Assembly (NCBI GenBank): GCA_025766275.1
Contig: JAFKAC010000015.1
Coordinates: 682,001 to 746,000, forward strand
From: Lactarius indigo
Taxonomy: Eukaryota; Basidiomycota; Agaricomycetes; Russulales; Russulaceae
DNA length: 64,000 bases
Direction: 5' to 3'
Shown: positions 34,410-45,637 of the stretch, piece after piece
How positions within the stretch are numbered: the stretch's first letter is position 1
Layout: the number at the start of each line of letters is the position of its first letter
Notes under the pieces: generated by a model
What the model was told of the DNA's origin: nothing
Databases searched by the model: none
What the model saw: only the letters and a program-made list of their open reading frames with translations
Position numbers and translations under genes: made by a program

Positions 34410-37400
34410 TCACTGTAATGACTCCAAGATCGAGTCAACATCAATTGGGTCGATCTCCGTGTCCCCAGCATAGTCAACGTCCAATGATTGTACAAGGGCG
34501 TCGAAGTGTTCTGCTGCCTGTGTGACGGCAGAGATATGCCCGTTCCTGTAAGCGCTCTTGAGTATTTGAAGCCCCTCAAATATTTCCGGGGTCAGCGAGT
34601 TTCTTCGTGAGCAGCCGGTTATCCCCCCACTGCTAAATGCGCGTTCCGATGGTGTGGCGGATCCCTGGATTGGGAGGTAATCCCGGGCGATCCTCTTCAG
34701 TGTGGGGTATTTTACATCGCTCTGGGTCTTTGTTTATATCCATTCGTTAAAAGTACGCCGGACAGAAATAAAAGAACTCACCCCCCACCATGAAACGACG
34801 TCGTCCACACTCTCAACCCCAGATTGTAGGTATTGCTTGAGTTCGTCTCGAGGATTGCCATCCGCCTTCTCTTTTTGTTGGAACAACTTGACGGCCTCCA
34901 GAAGGTACGAACCGCCGTAATGGGCCGATGGCTTAGGCGTGGGTGGCACGATGGTGTCTTCAGCACGCGTTGTAGTTTCCGAAGTAATATGATATTTGTC
35001 GAACTAACAAGGTAATATCGGTAAAAACAATTGGGTGTTAAAAAAAATCACGTACCACTTCCTCAAGCTCCTTCATAGTGGCGGCATGTTGTTCGTGATC
35101 CCATTGGACTCGGAAATATAGATCCTTGAGATTCGGATCGAGAACTGGCATAGTCAGCTCAAAATCAAGAAAGATCACAAACGCGAGAACTCACCGACAC
35201 ATATGAAATAAGTGACACGTGACCCTTCGACACGAGCATACCATTTGCGAAGATTTTTGAGTCCTTCGTTCAGCGTGTCCTTCAGCTCGCGGTATTGAAT
35301 GTGATCGGCCATGGTTTCCCAATTTTTGATGAGAAACTCGAAAGTTGAGAGGACACGCCAAACGGTCGGGGTGTGCTCTTTCGAGAACGTCTGCTGAGCG
35401 TCGGACAGCTCCTGGTGGAGCGTGAATAATAACAAGAAGGCAACAATTGGAAGAAAAAAACACACACTCTTATTGAATATTTGATTTTGGCAAGCCGTTC
35501 CCAGTCTTTCTGGGTCAACTGAAAGTCGGCGTAGCTCCGCTGCCCAGTCAAGCTTGGGACTTGGTCGTTCGCATCTGCGAGCAGAATGAATTGATCGATT
35601 CCCTGTAGGAAATAGGTGTCAGTGATTGAGATGATGAAAACATGACACGTACCAATCGTAGCTTGAGAAACCGGTCGAGGAAGCTGTAGAGGGATCCCCA
35701 GCAAGTTCGGATCCACATGATAAGTTCCAAGGGCACAGTCCCAACTTGAATGCAGGTCTCTCTGAAGTAGGCTCTGGCCTGCGGCGATTTACGAATCTGC
35801 AGTGCAACGCACACACATTAGTGCAAACGCAAGTCCGATGTGGAAGGAACTTGCCTGTTTGACCAAGGCGACTGCTTTTCCCAGTGAATTACCTGAGTCG
35901 AAGACTTCCTCGTCCTCGTCCTCATCCTCATTGTCATTAGGATCCTCCGGGTCTGGCCCGGTGAAAGTGTTCCTATAAATGGTGTCAGAGCCCAGACCTG
36001 GCGCAACCTTCTGTATGAAGTGCTTTGCTGCGAGGTGGAGCGAGTGCTCCATGCACCTGAGAGTTCAATTAGAAAGCGTTCGGGAATACCTGGATGTACC
36101 AGGACTTACAACATATCATGTTCCGCGGCGCTCCATCCGTCTTCTGTAGCAGCAAGCTTGTTCTGGAGCACGCGAATGGTTGTCCGATTAACGGCTGCCC
36201 CATCACTGGTAAACCAGCCAATCTATGCGGGTTCTGAGTGAGTTACAAGACGAGAGAGACAACGAAAGCGTCACCTTGCCATGAAGCCCGTAGCTGTCTA
36301 GCGTACGAGCCAGGATGTCGGCCATATTCTTACCCATGTGCCTACCCTTGATTTCCTCGAATATGAGTTGTTCACGCCCGAGGCGCCACATGTGCGGTTG
36401 ATCTGCTGGTGTGTCTATATAATGGGCTGTGACGGATAAATAAGGGTCGCCAGGTTCCGAGGTCCACGCGTCAAAAGTGAACGATATCTTGCCGGGGGCT
36501 CTCTTCATGTTCTCGCGCATTCTTCCCTGTGCGATGTGAACGCGTCTAAGTACCTCGGTGCGAATTGTGTTGCGGGAGGGTATGTCCTTCTCCAAAAGAG
36601 AAGGCCGACAGAACTTGAGGAGGCGGCGAAAAGCGCCGCGCTCGACCAACAAGAATGCCTGAAGGCGAAAGGAGATCAGAATATATGGCATCATAATGTC
36701 CGTAATCACTCACCTCATCTTCGCAGACAATAAGTTCGATGATGTGGTCGAGTAAACCTGCGGTTGTAAATGGAGGGACCTTTGGTTCGCGAGTGACCAC
36801 ACCATCTAAACTTGTCTGGGTGAGGCTACACGAAATGTGAACCGATCGTGTAGTGAATATAAGATAGCAGCGACGTACCTGCTGCTGCGTGATATGAACT
36901 GATCGTCAAGTGAATATAGGATAACAGCGACGTACCTGCTGCTGCGTGAACTAGCAGGAAGGCGAGAGAGGGCGCGGGGATGTGGCTGGATGCCAAGCAC
37001 TTTGCAGCGTTTGCGATACAGGTCCACATGATGCCTAAAAGGATCAGAAGATTGCGTGAATAGAGAGTAGTAATTTACCTTGCAATATGCATCCGCAAAG
37101 AGCTCATGCTTCCTGTCAATATGCACGAGTTCCGGTTGATCGAGAGATCCTTCCTTCAAATAACTTCAGTGAAGGAAAACAGGAAAACGAAATAAAAATA
37201 CTCACTCACAGATCGTGCACAAGTGTGCATCGGAGATCTTGCCTGTGACCGGGTGCTTATACTCCTTTTTTCGATTAAAGATAAGGCGGATGTCTGCCGT
37301 AGGGTTTTGTTTCGGTTTGAAGTTCAGGGCCTAACCAATCGATGAGAATATGTACAGAGATGTGAGTAGGGGACATACCTCATGGTCCGCATCTGCCATC

Positions 37401-37885
37401 GCCCTGATAGACTCGTAGTCGCCGGTGGACGCAAGGTTGCCCACATCTTGTGGCTCCATGGAAGCATCACTGTCAGGCACATTGGACAGATCATTCACGT
37501 CGTGTGTTGGCACCACGGAACTGTTGTTGTTGTTGTCGCCGTCGTCGCCGTCATATGATGAGGCATTGTCCATATCGACACTGATCTTGCGTGCGATGCG
37601 CCGATCTTCAGTAGACACACTCGGGGCCTTGCGTTTAGAACCTGGCTTGACACCTCTCGCCACTGCAGAACCCAAAGATGCCTCGGCCTCGGCTGCCTCA
37701 AGAGCTCGCCGAGATGGGCAATGAGCACGTCCTGATCGCCTAGCGCTGACAGCAGAACCACCCAAGCTCTGAGAAGGAAATGGGATCGACTCATCTGCGT
37801 CGAATGTCCAAGTCATCTCCGAGGCATCTTTCAAGGATCCATCGGGTCGGACGGCATGACCCAGATCTTCCGTGTTCGAGGACAT
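34410..37885 (-). CDS. hAT transposase, multi-exon
   Basis: The protein catalyses cut-and-paste transposition of its own element. Minus-strand exons, with introns of about 50-60 nt, give from the start at 37885: an acidic/Ser-rich N-terminus; a BED-type zinc-finger region around 37200-37320 (IRLIFNRKKEYKHPVTGKIS and HLCTIC); DHIIELIVCEDE; SFTFDAWTSEPGDPYLSVTAHYID with the DAWTS catalytic-core segment (about 36460); IGWFTSDGAAVN; CMEHSLHLAAKHFI; VWRVLSTFEFLIKNWE; and the C-terminal hAT dimerisation domain (PTLKRIARDYLPIQGSATPSERAFSSGG). The stop is at 34410-34412. At least ten exons are needed. No stop was found inside the recognisable exons. One odd spot is a 57-bp tandem duplication at 36839-36952. 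I did not close the whole model in frame. Confidence 0.85.
36839..36952 (-). repeat. 57-bp tandem duplication inside the hAT transposase
   Basis: Two copies (36839-36895 and 36896-36952) differ at a few positions. On the minus strand each carries CAGCAG|GTACGTCGCTG, so an exon end and its 5' splice donor are duplicated. Read through, the unit encodes a 19-residue repeat. Confidence 0.85.
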
Positions 37886-38638
37886 GGTCTGAAAGGTGAG
37901 TTGGTCGTCGTAGGGACATACCTGGTTTTTATCCTTTTTGCCCCCTCATATCTGTACGTTAATGTCGCAGAGGTGAAGACGTGAAGAGCCCTAGTGGTGA
38001 GGTGGTGAGAGGACAGCGCGTAATGGATCCAAAAAAAAGACAGAGGACAACCCGTCGGCCTGACACGTGACTGGGCTTCCCAGATCTGCATTGAGTCATG
38101 TTTCGTCTATTTTTCCCATCACTCGCTTCGATTTTCAACAAGCTTTCTTTCCTTCCCCCACCATTGTCTCGCCTCTGGTTGCTCCTTCTCTCCTCGTCAG
38201 ATGCCCAACCGCTCCGACGTTATCGGCTGTTCTCGACCACCTACACCATAGCCGACAATACCTTGGTCGAAACATCGTCAAGGGTCCCGCATCAAAACAT
38301 TCCCCTCCATTCTGTCTTGCGGGCTGTCGTCAAGGGTCTCGCCTTCGGGCCGTCGTCAAGGGTCCTGCCTCAGAACATTCTCCTCCATCCCCTGTCCTGC
38401 AGGCCTTGTTATTGCATACACCTTTGTCAGCCGATGACCGCCTGTTTGTCTGGAAAAAGGTGCACCACGATCTTCTCATTTTCTCTCTTCCTCTCTCACT
38501 CCGACTTCAACTAGTGTCATGTCAACACTGTTTCATGGAACACACTGTAGTCGGCAAAAGGTTTGAATTCGCCTGTCGTACTATCTATGCACAGGGTTGG
38601 CCATTACTCTCTCCAGCCGCTCCTGTCGTTCTGTTCCT

Positions 38639-39455
38639 TTACGTGCGTGAGCGCTTCCAGTCCCCCTCCGGCAGCGGGGCGTTACTCATCATGGCGGCGA
38701 CCCTCTTTCTAGGTTTGGTATGTTTTTGGGCTTCGTTGCTGTCAGGCTCGTCTTTATGGACGTCCCCTAAGACAAAACTGGTGTTGGTGCTGTCACCGGT
38801 GTTAGCCTGGCCTGAAGCCTGTATATCCGCTCTCCAGTTGGCCCGGGCGTTGGGCCCCTCCGGTACTAGTAGGGTGGTATTGCACCGCTTGAGGCCTTTA
38901 GTGCTGGATACGGCAGCAAGGGTGAAGTCCAAGTATTCGGTCTCATCGTCCGAGCATTCAGTCTCGTCGTCCGAGTCTTCGGCCTCATCGTCACCGCTCT
39001 GAGACTCGCCTGGACAGCTCGTGACACTGCCGTCCCCGAGGTCGCCCATCATGCCCGTGGTAGGTCTAGCTTCATAAGTCATTTTACGCTAGTAGGCCGA
39101 TTACTCGCACTTACTCTGTGTCAGGTTTGGTTTCGCCAGTATCCAAGACCCTGAAAGATTTCATGTACATTGAAACACTGCTCAGGCTGGGAAGTTGAAT
39201 CCCCGCCGCTGATCTTGTTGCTGACTTAGGACCTCCCTCAGTTGTTGCAATCTGCGCAATGGCCACCTGACGCTTTGCGTCGGCATCTGATAGATGTTTC
39301 CCAACAGGCATGCTGGAGGAGACTCGGGGAGGTTGAAAGATGCGTGGCATAGGGAAAAGAAAAAAAAAACAAAGGTACGTCTGTTTCCACCGTCGATAAT
39401 TCGATTTTCTTATGATACCGCTCGCAATCCCGTGTGTCACGTCCGTGTGTTGCAC
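38639..39455 (-). CDS. possible second protein of the hAT element, unidentified
   Basis: Two minus frames look protein-like. 39111-39455 contains SSSMPVGKHLSDADAKRQVAIAQ and ends at TAA within a GTAAGT donor-like site. 38639-39082 starts MTYEARPTTGMMGDLGDG and is rich in Asp/Glu. They may be two exons, but I could not find an acceptor that joins them without a stop. The plus-strand frame across the same DNA (38067-39002) is hydrophobic and repetitive and is probably a shadow. No family is recognised. The location upstream of the transposase start suggests an accessory gene or captured sequence. Confidence 0.3.
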
Positions 39456-41094
39456 AATTGAGTCGGAAGCACCATGACTTCCGGTGTTTCGATTCTTTAT
39501 GCAACCATCGAAGACACCGGACAGATGTTTGCCTCGGCAGCCTCACACCCCCTTTACGTCCTTACAGACGCTCTTCGTGTATCGTGTATTCGTGTTTCTC
39601 TGCTTATTTGACCACTACACACAATCCTGTCGTCGTCCCTCCCTGCTGGCTCATGTATGTATTGATCACTACAAGACCTCCGACACACTTGATTCCGACA
39701 TTTGAGCTTGGCGGAGTAGGCTCGACATCACGTTCAGAGTTCAGACATCTTCCGTCAAGGGTTCTGTCCAAAGTGGGACTCTATTCCGATGGATCCTTGG
39801 ACATGTTAGTTTATGGCTTCCGGAGACAAGGACCGGTTACCGGAAGTACGTCCATCTACAAGAACAGCAAATTTAGAAGTCTGCATGAGATCGTATTCGC
39901 TTGAACTCACATTTGCACGATTGTCAAGCCAAAGAGGCTACCGGTTTAATAAGTAGCTGCATGGAAGCACCCAAGCAGGACTCACGTAGTACTGATGAGT
40001 AGCCTGGTGGCCCCGACAAAAGCCGCTCCGAAGGAAATGTCAACGACAGACGGGCCAAGCATGGTGTGAAGCTGTACTTTCAAGGGATATGGAATACCTC
40101 ACCAAGAAAAGTTTGACTTACAACGAACATAAACTGGTGGCATGGTGCTAATGGCCGAGAAAGGCGGACGTTGGACAGGCAACTCCGAACAGCTGAAACT
40201 GAGTGGTTTCAAGCCTACTACAGTACATAAGGGCCGCGGTGCCCAACGTAAAGTTGATGTTCGATGTTCAGCTGCCACCAGGAGACGCGGCAGCGGCGGC
40301 ACTTCCGAGTCTGATGTACGTCACACGGACAGTGCGACACTCGGACAGGGTTGTGAGTTGTGACAAAACGAGCCGAATACTTAGTGTAGTAATGGACCGA
40401 GTGTATGGCGTCGTAACTACTGTGTATCCCTGGGGTCCAACAATCAATCAGCTAAAAGCTGCAATCGTCGACGGGTAGAGACACAGACCCCCCACACTAC
40501 ACCTCTTCCGCGCTCTGAGAGTCACCTCCAACATGCCTGTTGATGTGTCCATCAATGGCTGATGCGCACCCCTGCCGAATACACCACACTACAGTCAGTC
40601 ACAGGGTCAACCTCGTCTAGGAGACGAACCGGATATGCGCCCATGTCCCTGCGTCGTGGTGATCACCAGGGTGATCTGGGTGCCCGTGACTGGTAATGTC
40701 GTGACCCACCATACGCAAGTGTAAATACACGCGTGGTGACGCCACCTCTGGGTGGAGTACACCATGTATGGTGTGCGGACATCAGCCCTTGGTCCAAAAT
40801 CAGTCTCACTGTACCCACAAAACCCGTCAATAGACTTGAAAGTGTAAAAACATACAATACGATACCATTAACCATCCTTGATCATCAGAGAACACGTCTA
40901 AGATGTTGCAAGTGCCCAGGCGTGATGCGGCGCAAGTGGGCGCGCAGGCTTCCGCGGGGCAAGAGATGTCGTATGTAGTTCCGTGGCAGTTGTGGCCGCG
41001 CCCGTGTTGAATAGCTAAGCCCGCACACGAGTGCTGCAGGATCGGTAAAGGGAATGGTGAGCGACATGGAGCCCCGCTGGATTGGGTGGTTGCA
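39456..41094. other. hAT interior without recognised gene
   Basis: Short frames on both strands (39434-39904, 40099-40478, 40663-41142) have no motif I recognise. This part of the element may be non-coding or captured host DNA. Confidence 0.5.
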
Positions 41095-41364
41095 GGTGAT
41101 CGGAAACAGTCGTGCATGCTTCCGCACAATGCAAGACTTCACAGACGTGGGTGCCTTGGTCGTAGACGCGTCATGCGCAATTTCCTAAGGCCGCGCGCAA
41201 GTGTGGCGAGATCGGGAATATGAACAGTGGGCTATGGTCAATAGTGATCGGAAATGGTCATGCACGCTTCCGCAGGACGCGAAACTTCGCGGAGATAGCC
41301 TCCTCGGTCTTTGATGGGTCGCGCTAGAGTCGGTAAGGCCGCGCGTGGGTGCGGCACGCTGGGG
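41095..41364 (+). repeat. direct duplication of ~123 bp, period 146 bp, in the hAT right arm
   Basis: The stretch gtgatcggaaacagtcgtgc...gagatcggg (41095-41217) recurs in diverged form at 41241-41364 (gtgatcggaaatggtcatgc...). Shared blocks are gatcggaaa, tgca.gcttccgca, cctaaggccgcgcg / gtaaggccgcgcg, and a GC-rich end. A related GC-rich block with cgcaggcttccgcgg lies just upstream near 40945. Confidence 0.7.
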
Positions 41365-41689
41365 AAACCGGGGAACGCGAGGGGAAACGTTAAAAAGTCG
41401 AAATGTGCAAAGAGCCCTAAGGGCGCTAAGGACAGTCAGGACGAAAATGGAAAACGTTTGAAACGTCCTAAGGACGCTAAGTGCTAAGCATGCTATCATA
41501 AGCAAAGGCTTGGGTGCACGTATCTTAGGGGTCCCGCGGTGGGGCCTGTGGTGGCCGTTGTGGCGAGTTGCCAGGTATCTGTGCGAGTGCGCTGTTAAAA
41601 GGTAAGCCATTACCAGTACTTATGCGAGGGGTGACTTATGTGAATTAAATTGAAGTGTCACCGAAGGCACGAAGGGCCGCGGCGCCCTT

Positions 41690-41940
41690 GCACTGTACGG
41701 GCCACTGACATCTGTGGGTACTGGGTGACGGGAGAGCAGGGCGACGGGGGAGGAAAGACATTTGAAGGTGGTGTCGGAGGTGGGGAAAGAGTAACCAGAA
41801 GGGCCGATGCGATATGTGTCAACCAAGGAAGAGGGAATTGAAAAGTACAATACATACCTTTTTGCGGTCGGAAAGTGTGAGCGTGAGCGTTGACTGACTA
41901 GCAGGTGTGGAACATCACGAGTCAGTCTCATGAAACGACC
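41690..41940 (+). repeat. internal duplicated block of the hAT element, right copy
   Basis: This is the right-arm partner of 33590-33800, in the same orientation as the left copy and so not part of the terminal inverted repeats. Confidence 0.6.
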
Positions 41941-42174
41941 TTATTTGGTCACCCAAACTTGCTGCCTAGATGAAGTTGCTGCGCGTACACCTCAGCGAGA
42001 TGAGAGTTAAGGATAAGAGTCCGAACGCGTTCGGACGCGTTCACGTGTGGTTCAGCAGAATCTGAGTTTCGCTGAACCCTGAACGGAACCGTCGGTCCGG
42101 TTCAGGACAGACGGCCGAACCCGAACCTGAAATTGGGTCTGGTTCAGTTAGGTTCGGGTCCGAACCAAAGTTCA

Positions 42175-42196
42175 GAACCGAACTTTGACACCACTA
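42175..42196 (-). repeat. hAT right terminal inverted repeat (22 bp)
   Basis: It is the perfect inverted partner of 33115-33136. It is preceded by GAACCGG/CCGGTTC subterminal repeats (about 42030-42170) and followed by the second ACACTTAG. Confidence 0.93.
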
Positions 42197-42204
42197 ACAC
42201 TTAG
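42197..42204 (+). repeat. 8-bp target-site duplication of the hAT element, right copy
   Basis: ACACTTAG is identical to the left copy at 33107-33114. Confidence 0.95.
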
Positions 42205-43162
42205 TGTAACTCAGTAAGACGACAACTCACGGCAATTTTGAAAACTAGCATGTCCTGGGGTGTTAATTAGCGGTGTAAATGCTACTCTTGGATCAATATA
42301 CCAAAATGCGTGCTTCTTTCTGGGTGCAACTGTGCCCGGCTCAGACTGCTTCCCGCTTGCTCCAAAGTCACACTTTGACACTTTGAATAGGGAGCACAGG
42401 GTCTGACGACTTCAACAACGAGATGATGACCACAACGAGATAAGGGGTCCCTCGACCCTACCAAATAACTAGGAGTCCGAAGGAGGGCGGCTCAAACTGA
42501 GGATGTGAAACTTGAGTTATCGCCACCCCCTATCCCAATCCTTGAAACCGAGGCGGAGACAAGTTTCGGCTGATTCGGATCTGCTAGCACTTATGTACCC
42601 ATGATTCCTTGGGCGGATTTGGACCCGCTAACCTACGCGATGGTGAATGCAGTGGCGTCGATATTCCAGGTTTGTGACCACCGCAGCTTGGCCAAGAAAG
42701 CATCAGCAACACGACAGCCGCTTAAATTTTCGCTTATTTGAGTAATAATCCGATTAAGTGTCCCTAAATGGGATTAAGCGTACATTAATCCAATTTCAGG
42801 TCAGATGCTGTTTAAGTGCCGTTAAGCAAACAAGTAGATTCATTTTCTTAAATTAGGCTTATTTTTCGGATTATATTTCTGCTTACTGAATAATTGTATA
42901 GCTTATTGTTCAACCACCAATTAAGTCTGAAATTAATCCATTGATTCAGAAAGCGGGTTTTCGATTAAGTGAACTAAGAAAGACAATGCGATCGACAAAT
43001 CTGGTTGGTAGAATGTATATACATTTGTGAAATTTCACGACACAAACAAGCACTCTGATCGATACGAACACAATAACTACAGCCTTCTGTTTTGTCCATG
43101 GCTTCAATATATACTATTAGAACTGATTGGCAAAGTAATAAACAAATGCCAGGGACCCACCA
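42205..43162. other. intergenic; AT-rich TTAAG-repeat patch
   Basis: No gene is recognised. From about 42718 to 42970 the DNA becomes strongly AT-rich and TTAAG/CTTAA pentamers recur about eight times (gattaagtg, ggattaagcg, ccaattaag, cgattaagtg). This could be a diverged miniature element, but I found no convincing terminal inverted repeat or target duplication. Confidence 0.5.
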
Positions 43163-45637
43163 TTAGCGGAATGACAGAGTGGCACATTCACCAAATATCT
43201 GCTCGTCTGGCGGCATTGTTGCCTTTGAGGACCTCGCTTTTTGGTTTGTTGCAACCAGCCGCGCCTCATAAAGAATTGTTTCCATCGCATTACAGGGAAC
43301 TTGGTCCAATAATAACATGAATTCGCGAGTTGCTCCACCCCAAAGTGTGTCCGAGAAAGGTTGAGGTGGGCCATTGGGCTGCTCAACCTTCCAAATGGCG
43401 GTCTTCGTCGCCTTGCGCTTGCGTTTGGTGCCTGTGCTCACCTTGTCCTCAATGACAAGCTTGATGTCGATCTCGCCATTCACGAGCAAGGTAAGCGTGC
43501 GTTCAAGCTGCCAAGGTCTAAGCAAATGGAACACGAGAAGGGCAACACTCACTGCGGCGGCAGCAAGGGCCATGGCCCCAACATATCCTTGTGTTTCAGA
43601 GTCCAGCTCTTGGACAACAACGCGAGACGTGGTTGCGTTGAATTGTGATGCAAAAACCTGCAAAAAAAGGGGGCCACACCACATGCCTGTCCACTCCTAC
43701 AGAACGTCAGAAATGTGCATGCGAATCAATGGAAGTGAAGCAAAAAAAAAAAAACACACGTCATTGTTATCAGAGAAAGAGTCAGAAAATAAGAAGCAGT
43801 AGTGCTGCATCATATCCTGTGCAAATGCCACATGAGCATCATACTGGAGGTAGTGATCGTCGCTTGAGAAGAATGAAATAATTGACAATGTTGCGGCTGA
43901 CGTGAAGCTGTTGCGCCACTCAGAGATTTGTTGGTTGATCTGAGTTGTGTTGTCAGTACTTCATAGAAAAATACCAGAGATTCTCACCAGGCTAACAGTT
44001 GTAGGGATCTCAAACAGCACGTTGGTATATACATGGCACCAGATAACCGCCAGTGCCTTGACTAAATTGTGCTCATCAATGTTAAAGGGATCATGTACTT
44101 TCCCCCCAGCCCAGTGCCAAATTGTTGGGACAACATCACGGCGGAAAGCTGGGTGTGCGCTCAGGGGAAGATCCTTGTTCGTGGCTTTCTTGCTGGGTTC
44201 GCTCTTTACAATGCGAGGTGCACTTGAGCAACCAAGTGCGGTCGGCCAATGCTCCGCCCTTGTCTGTACGTGATCTCTCTTGCCGATGGCCCGGGCCATG
44301 GCTCCCGTCTAAGAAAAAGATTAACGCGAGAGTAACAGCACGGTGAGGGATACTACCAAGGAATCGGTGTCTGTGGACATGAGTGACGGAGGCACCAATA
44401 GTCCAAACTGTGCGTCCTCTGGGGTATCCAGTATGTAATGTCCCTGGTCCATATCGCTGTTGTTGTTGTTGTTGTTATAGTAACCGTGGGAGGGCGGCGG
44501 GTCTACCATGTCCACATCGGCGTCATCCTGTGAAGTATTAGTTTTGGAGTTGATGTGTGAGACAGCGAGACTCACAATGCCATGAGTTTCGTTGAGTGAT
44601 GGGAATGCAGACAAATTTTCAGTGGCTTTATTCGAGGTGAATGAACTGTTTGAACCTGGCAAGTCTCTCTGGCTCGAGAAGACTTCAATGATGTCCTGGA
44701 AGTTTGAAGCGTGAATGATGCACCACACGGAGCGAGGGTTTTCACTCACCGTTGATGGGAATCGCTCACTGTGCTTAGGGAGGTTTGCCAGGGCATCGCG
44801 ATACTCACCTTCATTTGGTTCAGAGGATAGGCGGTACCTGAGTCCATCGCCAGAGGAAAATGTGGGCCTGGTCTGACATCCCGAGGACGTAGTGAAGCCG
44901 GTATTTGCGATCGACCCATAGCTTTGGGAACTGCCCGAACCCCCCCGAGTTTGTCGTGGCTGACTGCCAGTGGGGGGGTGGATCGTGGACATCCACGATT
45001 GGACCTTCCTCACATTGTGAGGACCAGAAATACCATCCTTCTCATTGGAGAGGCTGTCAGATAAAAATCCCCAGGTGCAGTCCCAGTGAAAGAGTGTCGT
45101 TTTGGTGAGTTGAAGCATGGGGAGACAAAAAAAAAAAACACCGACGTGTTCGGCTTTCGGGGATAATGTGGCGTGGGCAAGTCGAGAACTGACTCGTCGT
45201 CCTCATTGCCTGCATCTGATTGACCTTGTGTTTTTTCAGCCTCCACCTCGTTGCGATACATGGCTCTCTCAGCCCTCGTCTTCTTGACCTTTCCCCGCTT
45301 TTCTTCTTCCCTATCAACATTACTGCCCGTATTCACTGGGTGAAAGGTGTTAGGGCTGCCGTATTTCAGTCAGGTATGTCACGCAAATAATCACCTGCAT
45401 CGTTGCTACCAGCCGCCTTGTCCTTGATTACTGGTGGTCCATTTTTCTCGGCTCCTGGTTGTCACAATTAGCACGGTATGTCTTTGACTTGTCAACTGTA
45501 TGTGTATATGCTTACCTGTCCCCATTCTAGTGGCCGCAGCCACGTTTGATCCTGTTTCCAATCTTTTCCATTTGTTCGTTGCTCGTGGTCCAGGCCCTGG
45601 TCCCATCAAGGTGTTCAGTGTTTGCTTATTGCGTTCC
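43163..45637 (-). pseudogene. 3' part of an uncharacterised gene split by retroelement 1
   Basis: Minus-strand exons read, 5' to 3': MGPGPGPRATNKWKRLETGS (up to 45606), VDREEEKRGKVKKTRAERAM, a Ser/Asn-rich middle (44321-45000), FRRDVVPTIWHWAGGKVHDPF (about 44150), EWRNSFTSAATLSII, a joint DNND|EWTGMWCGPLFLQVFASQFNATTSR across a GT-AG intron at about 43690-43750, ALAAAALERTLTLLVNGEI across a second intron, and FSDTLWGGATREFMLLLD, with the stop at 43163. From memory this resembles an expanded family of hypothetical proteins in Agaricomycetes; I know no function or domain name. Its 5' exon lies at 53453-53633, beyond element 1. Removing the element and one GTTCC copy restores a continuous reading frame. 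Confidence 0.75.

Larger units (their letters stand above)
33115..42196 (-). mobile_element. complete hAT superfamily DNA transposon, 9.1 kb
   Basis: The 9082-bp element has terminal inverted repeats of 22 perfect bases beginning TAGTGGTGTCAAAG, flanked by an exact 8-bp duplication. About 200 bp inside each end the motif CCGGTTC / GAACCGG recurs many times in both orientations, like the subterminal binding sites of hAT transposases. A multi-exon transposase is encoded on the minus strand (34410-37885). The element is unusually long for hAT. The remaining space holds a possible second minus-strand gene and internal duplicated blocks near both ends. Both ends, the duplication and the key transposase segments are intact, so it may still be competent. 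Confidence 0.93.

Noticed and set aside
38067..39002. 311-codon plus frame inside the hAT element
   Set aside because: Composition is irregular and Leu/Ser-rich with internal sequence repeats; the opposite strand gives a more protein-like acidic frame. Neither is certain.
45406..45609. Small independent gene next to LTR1
   Set aside because: It is an exon of the gene split by element 1: it ends at a GTAAGC donor and is in frame with the exon at 53453-53633.
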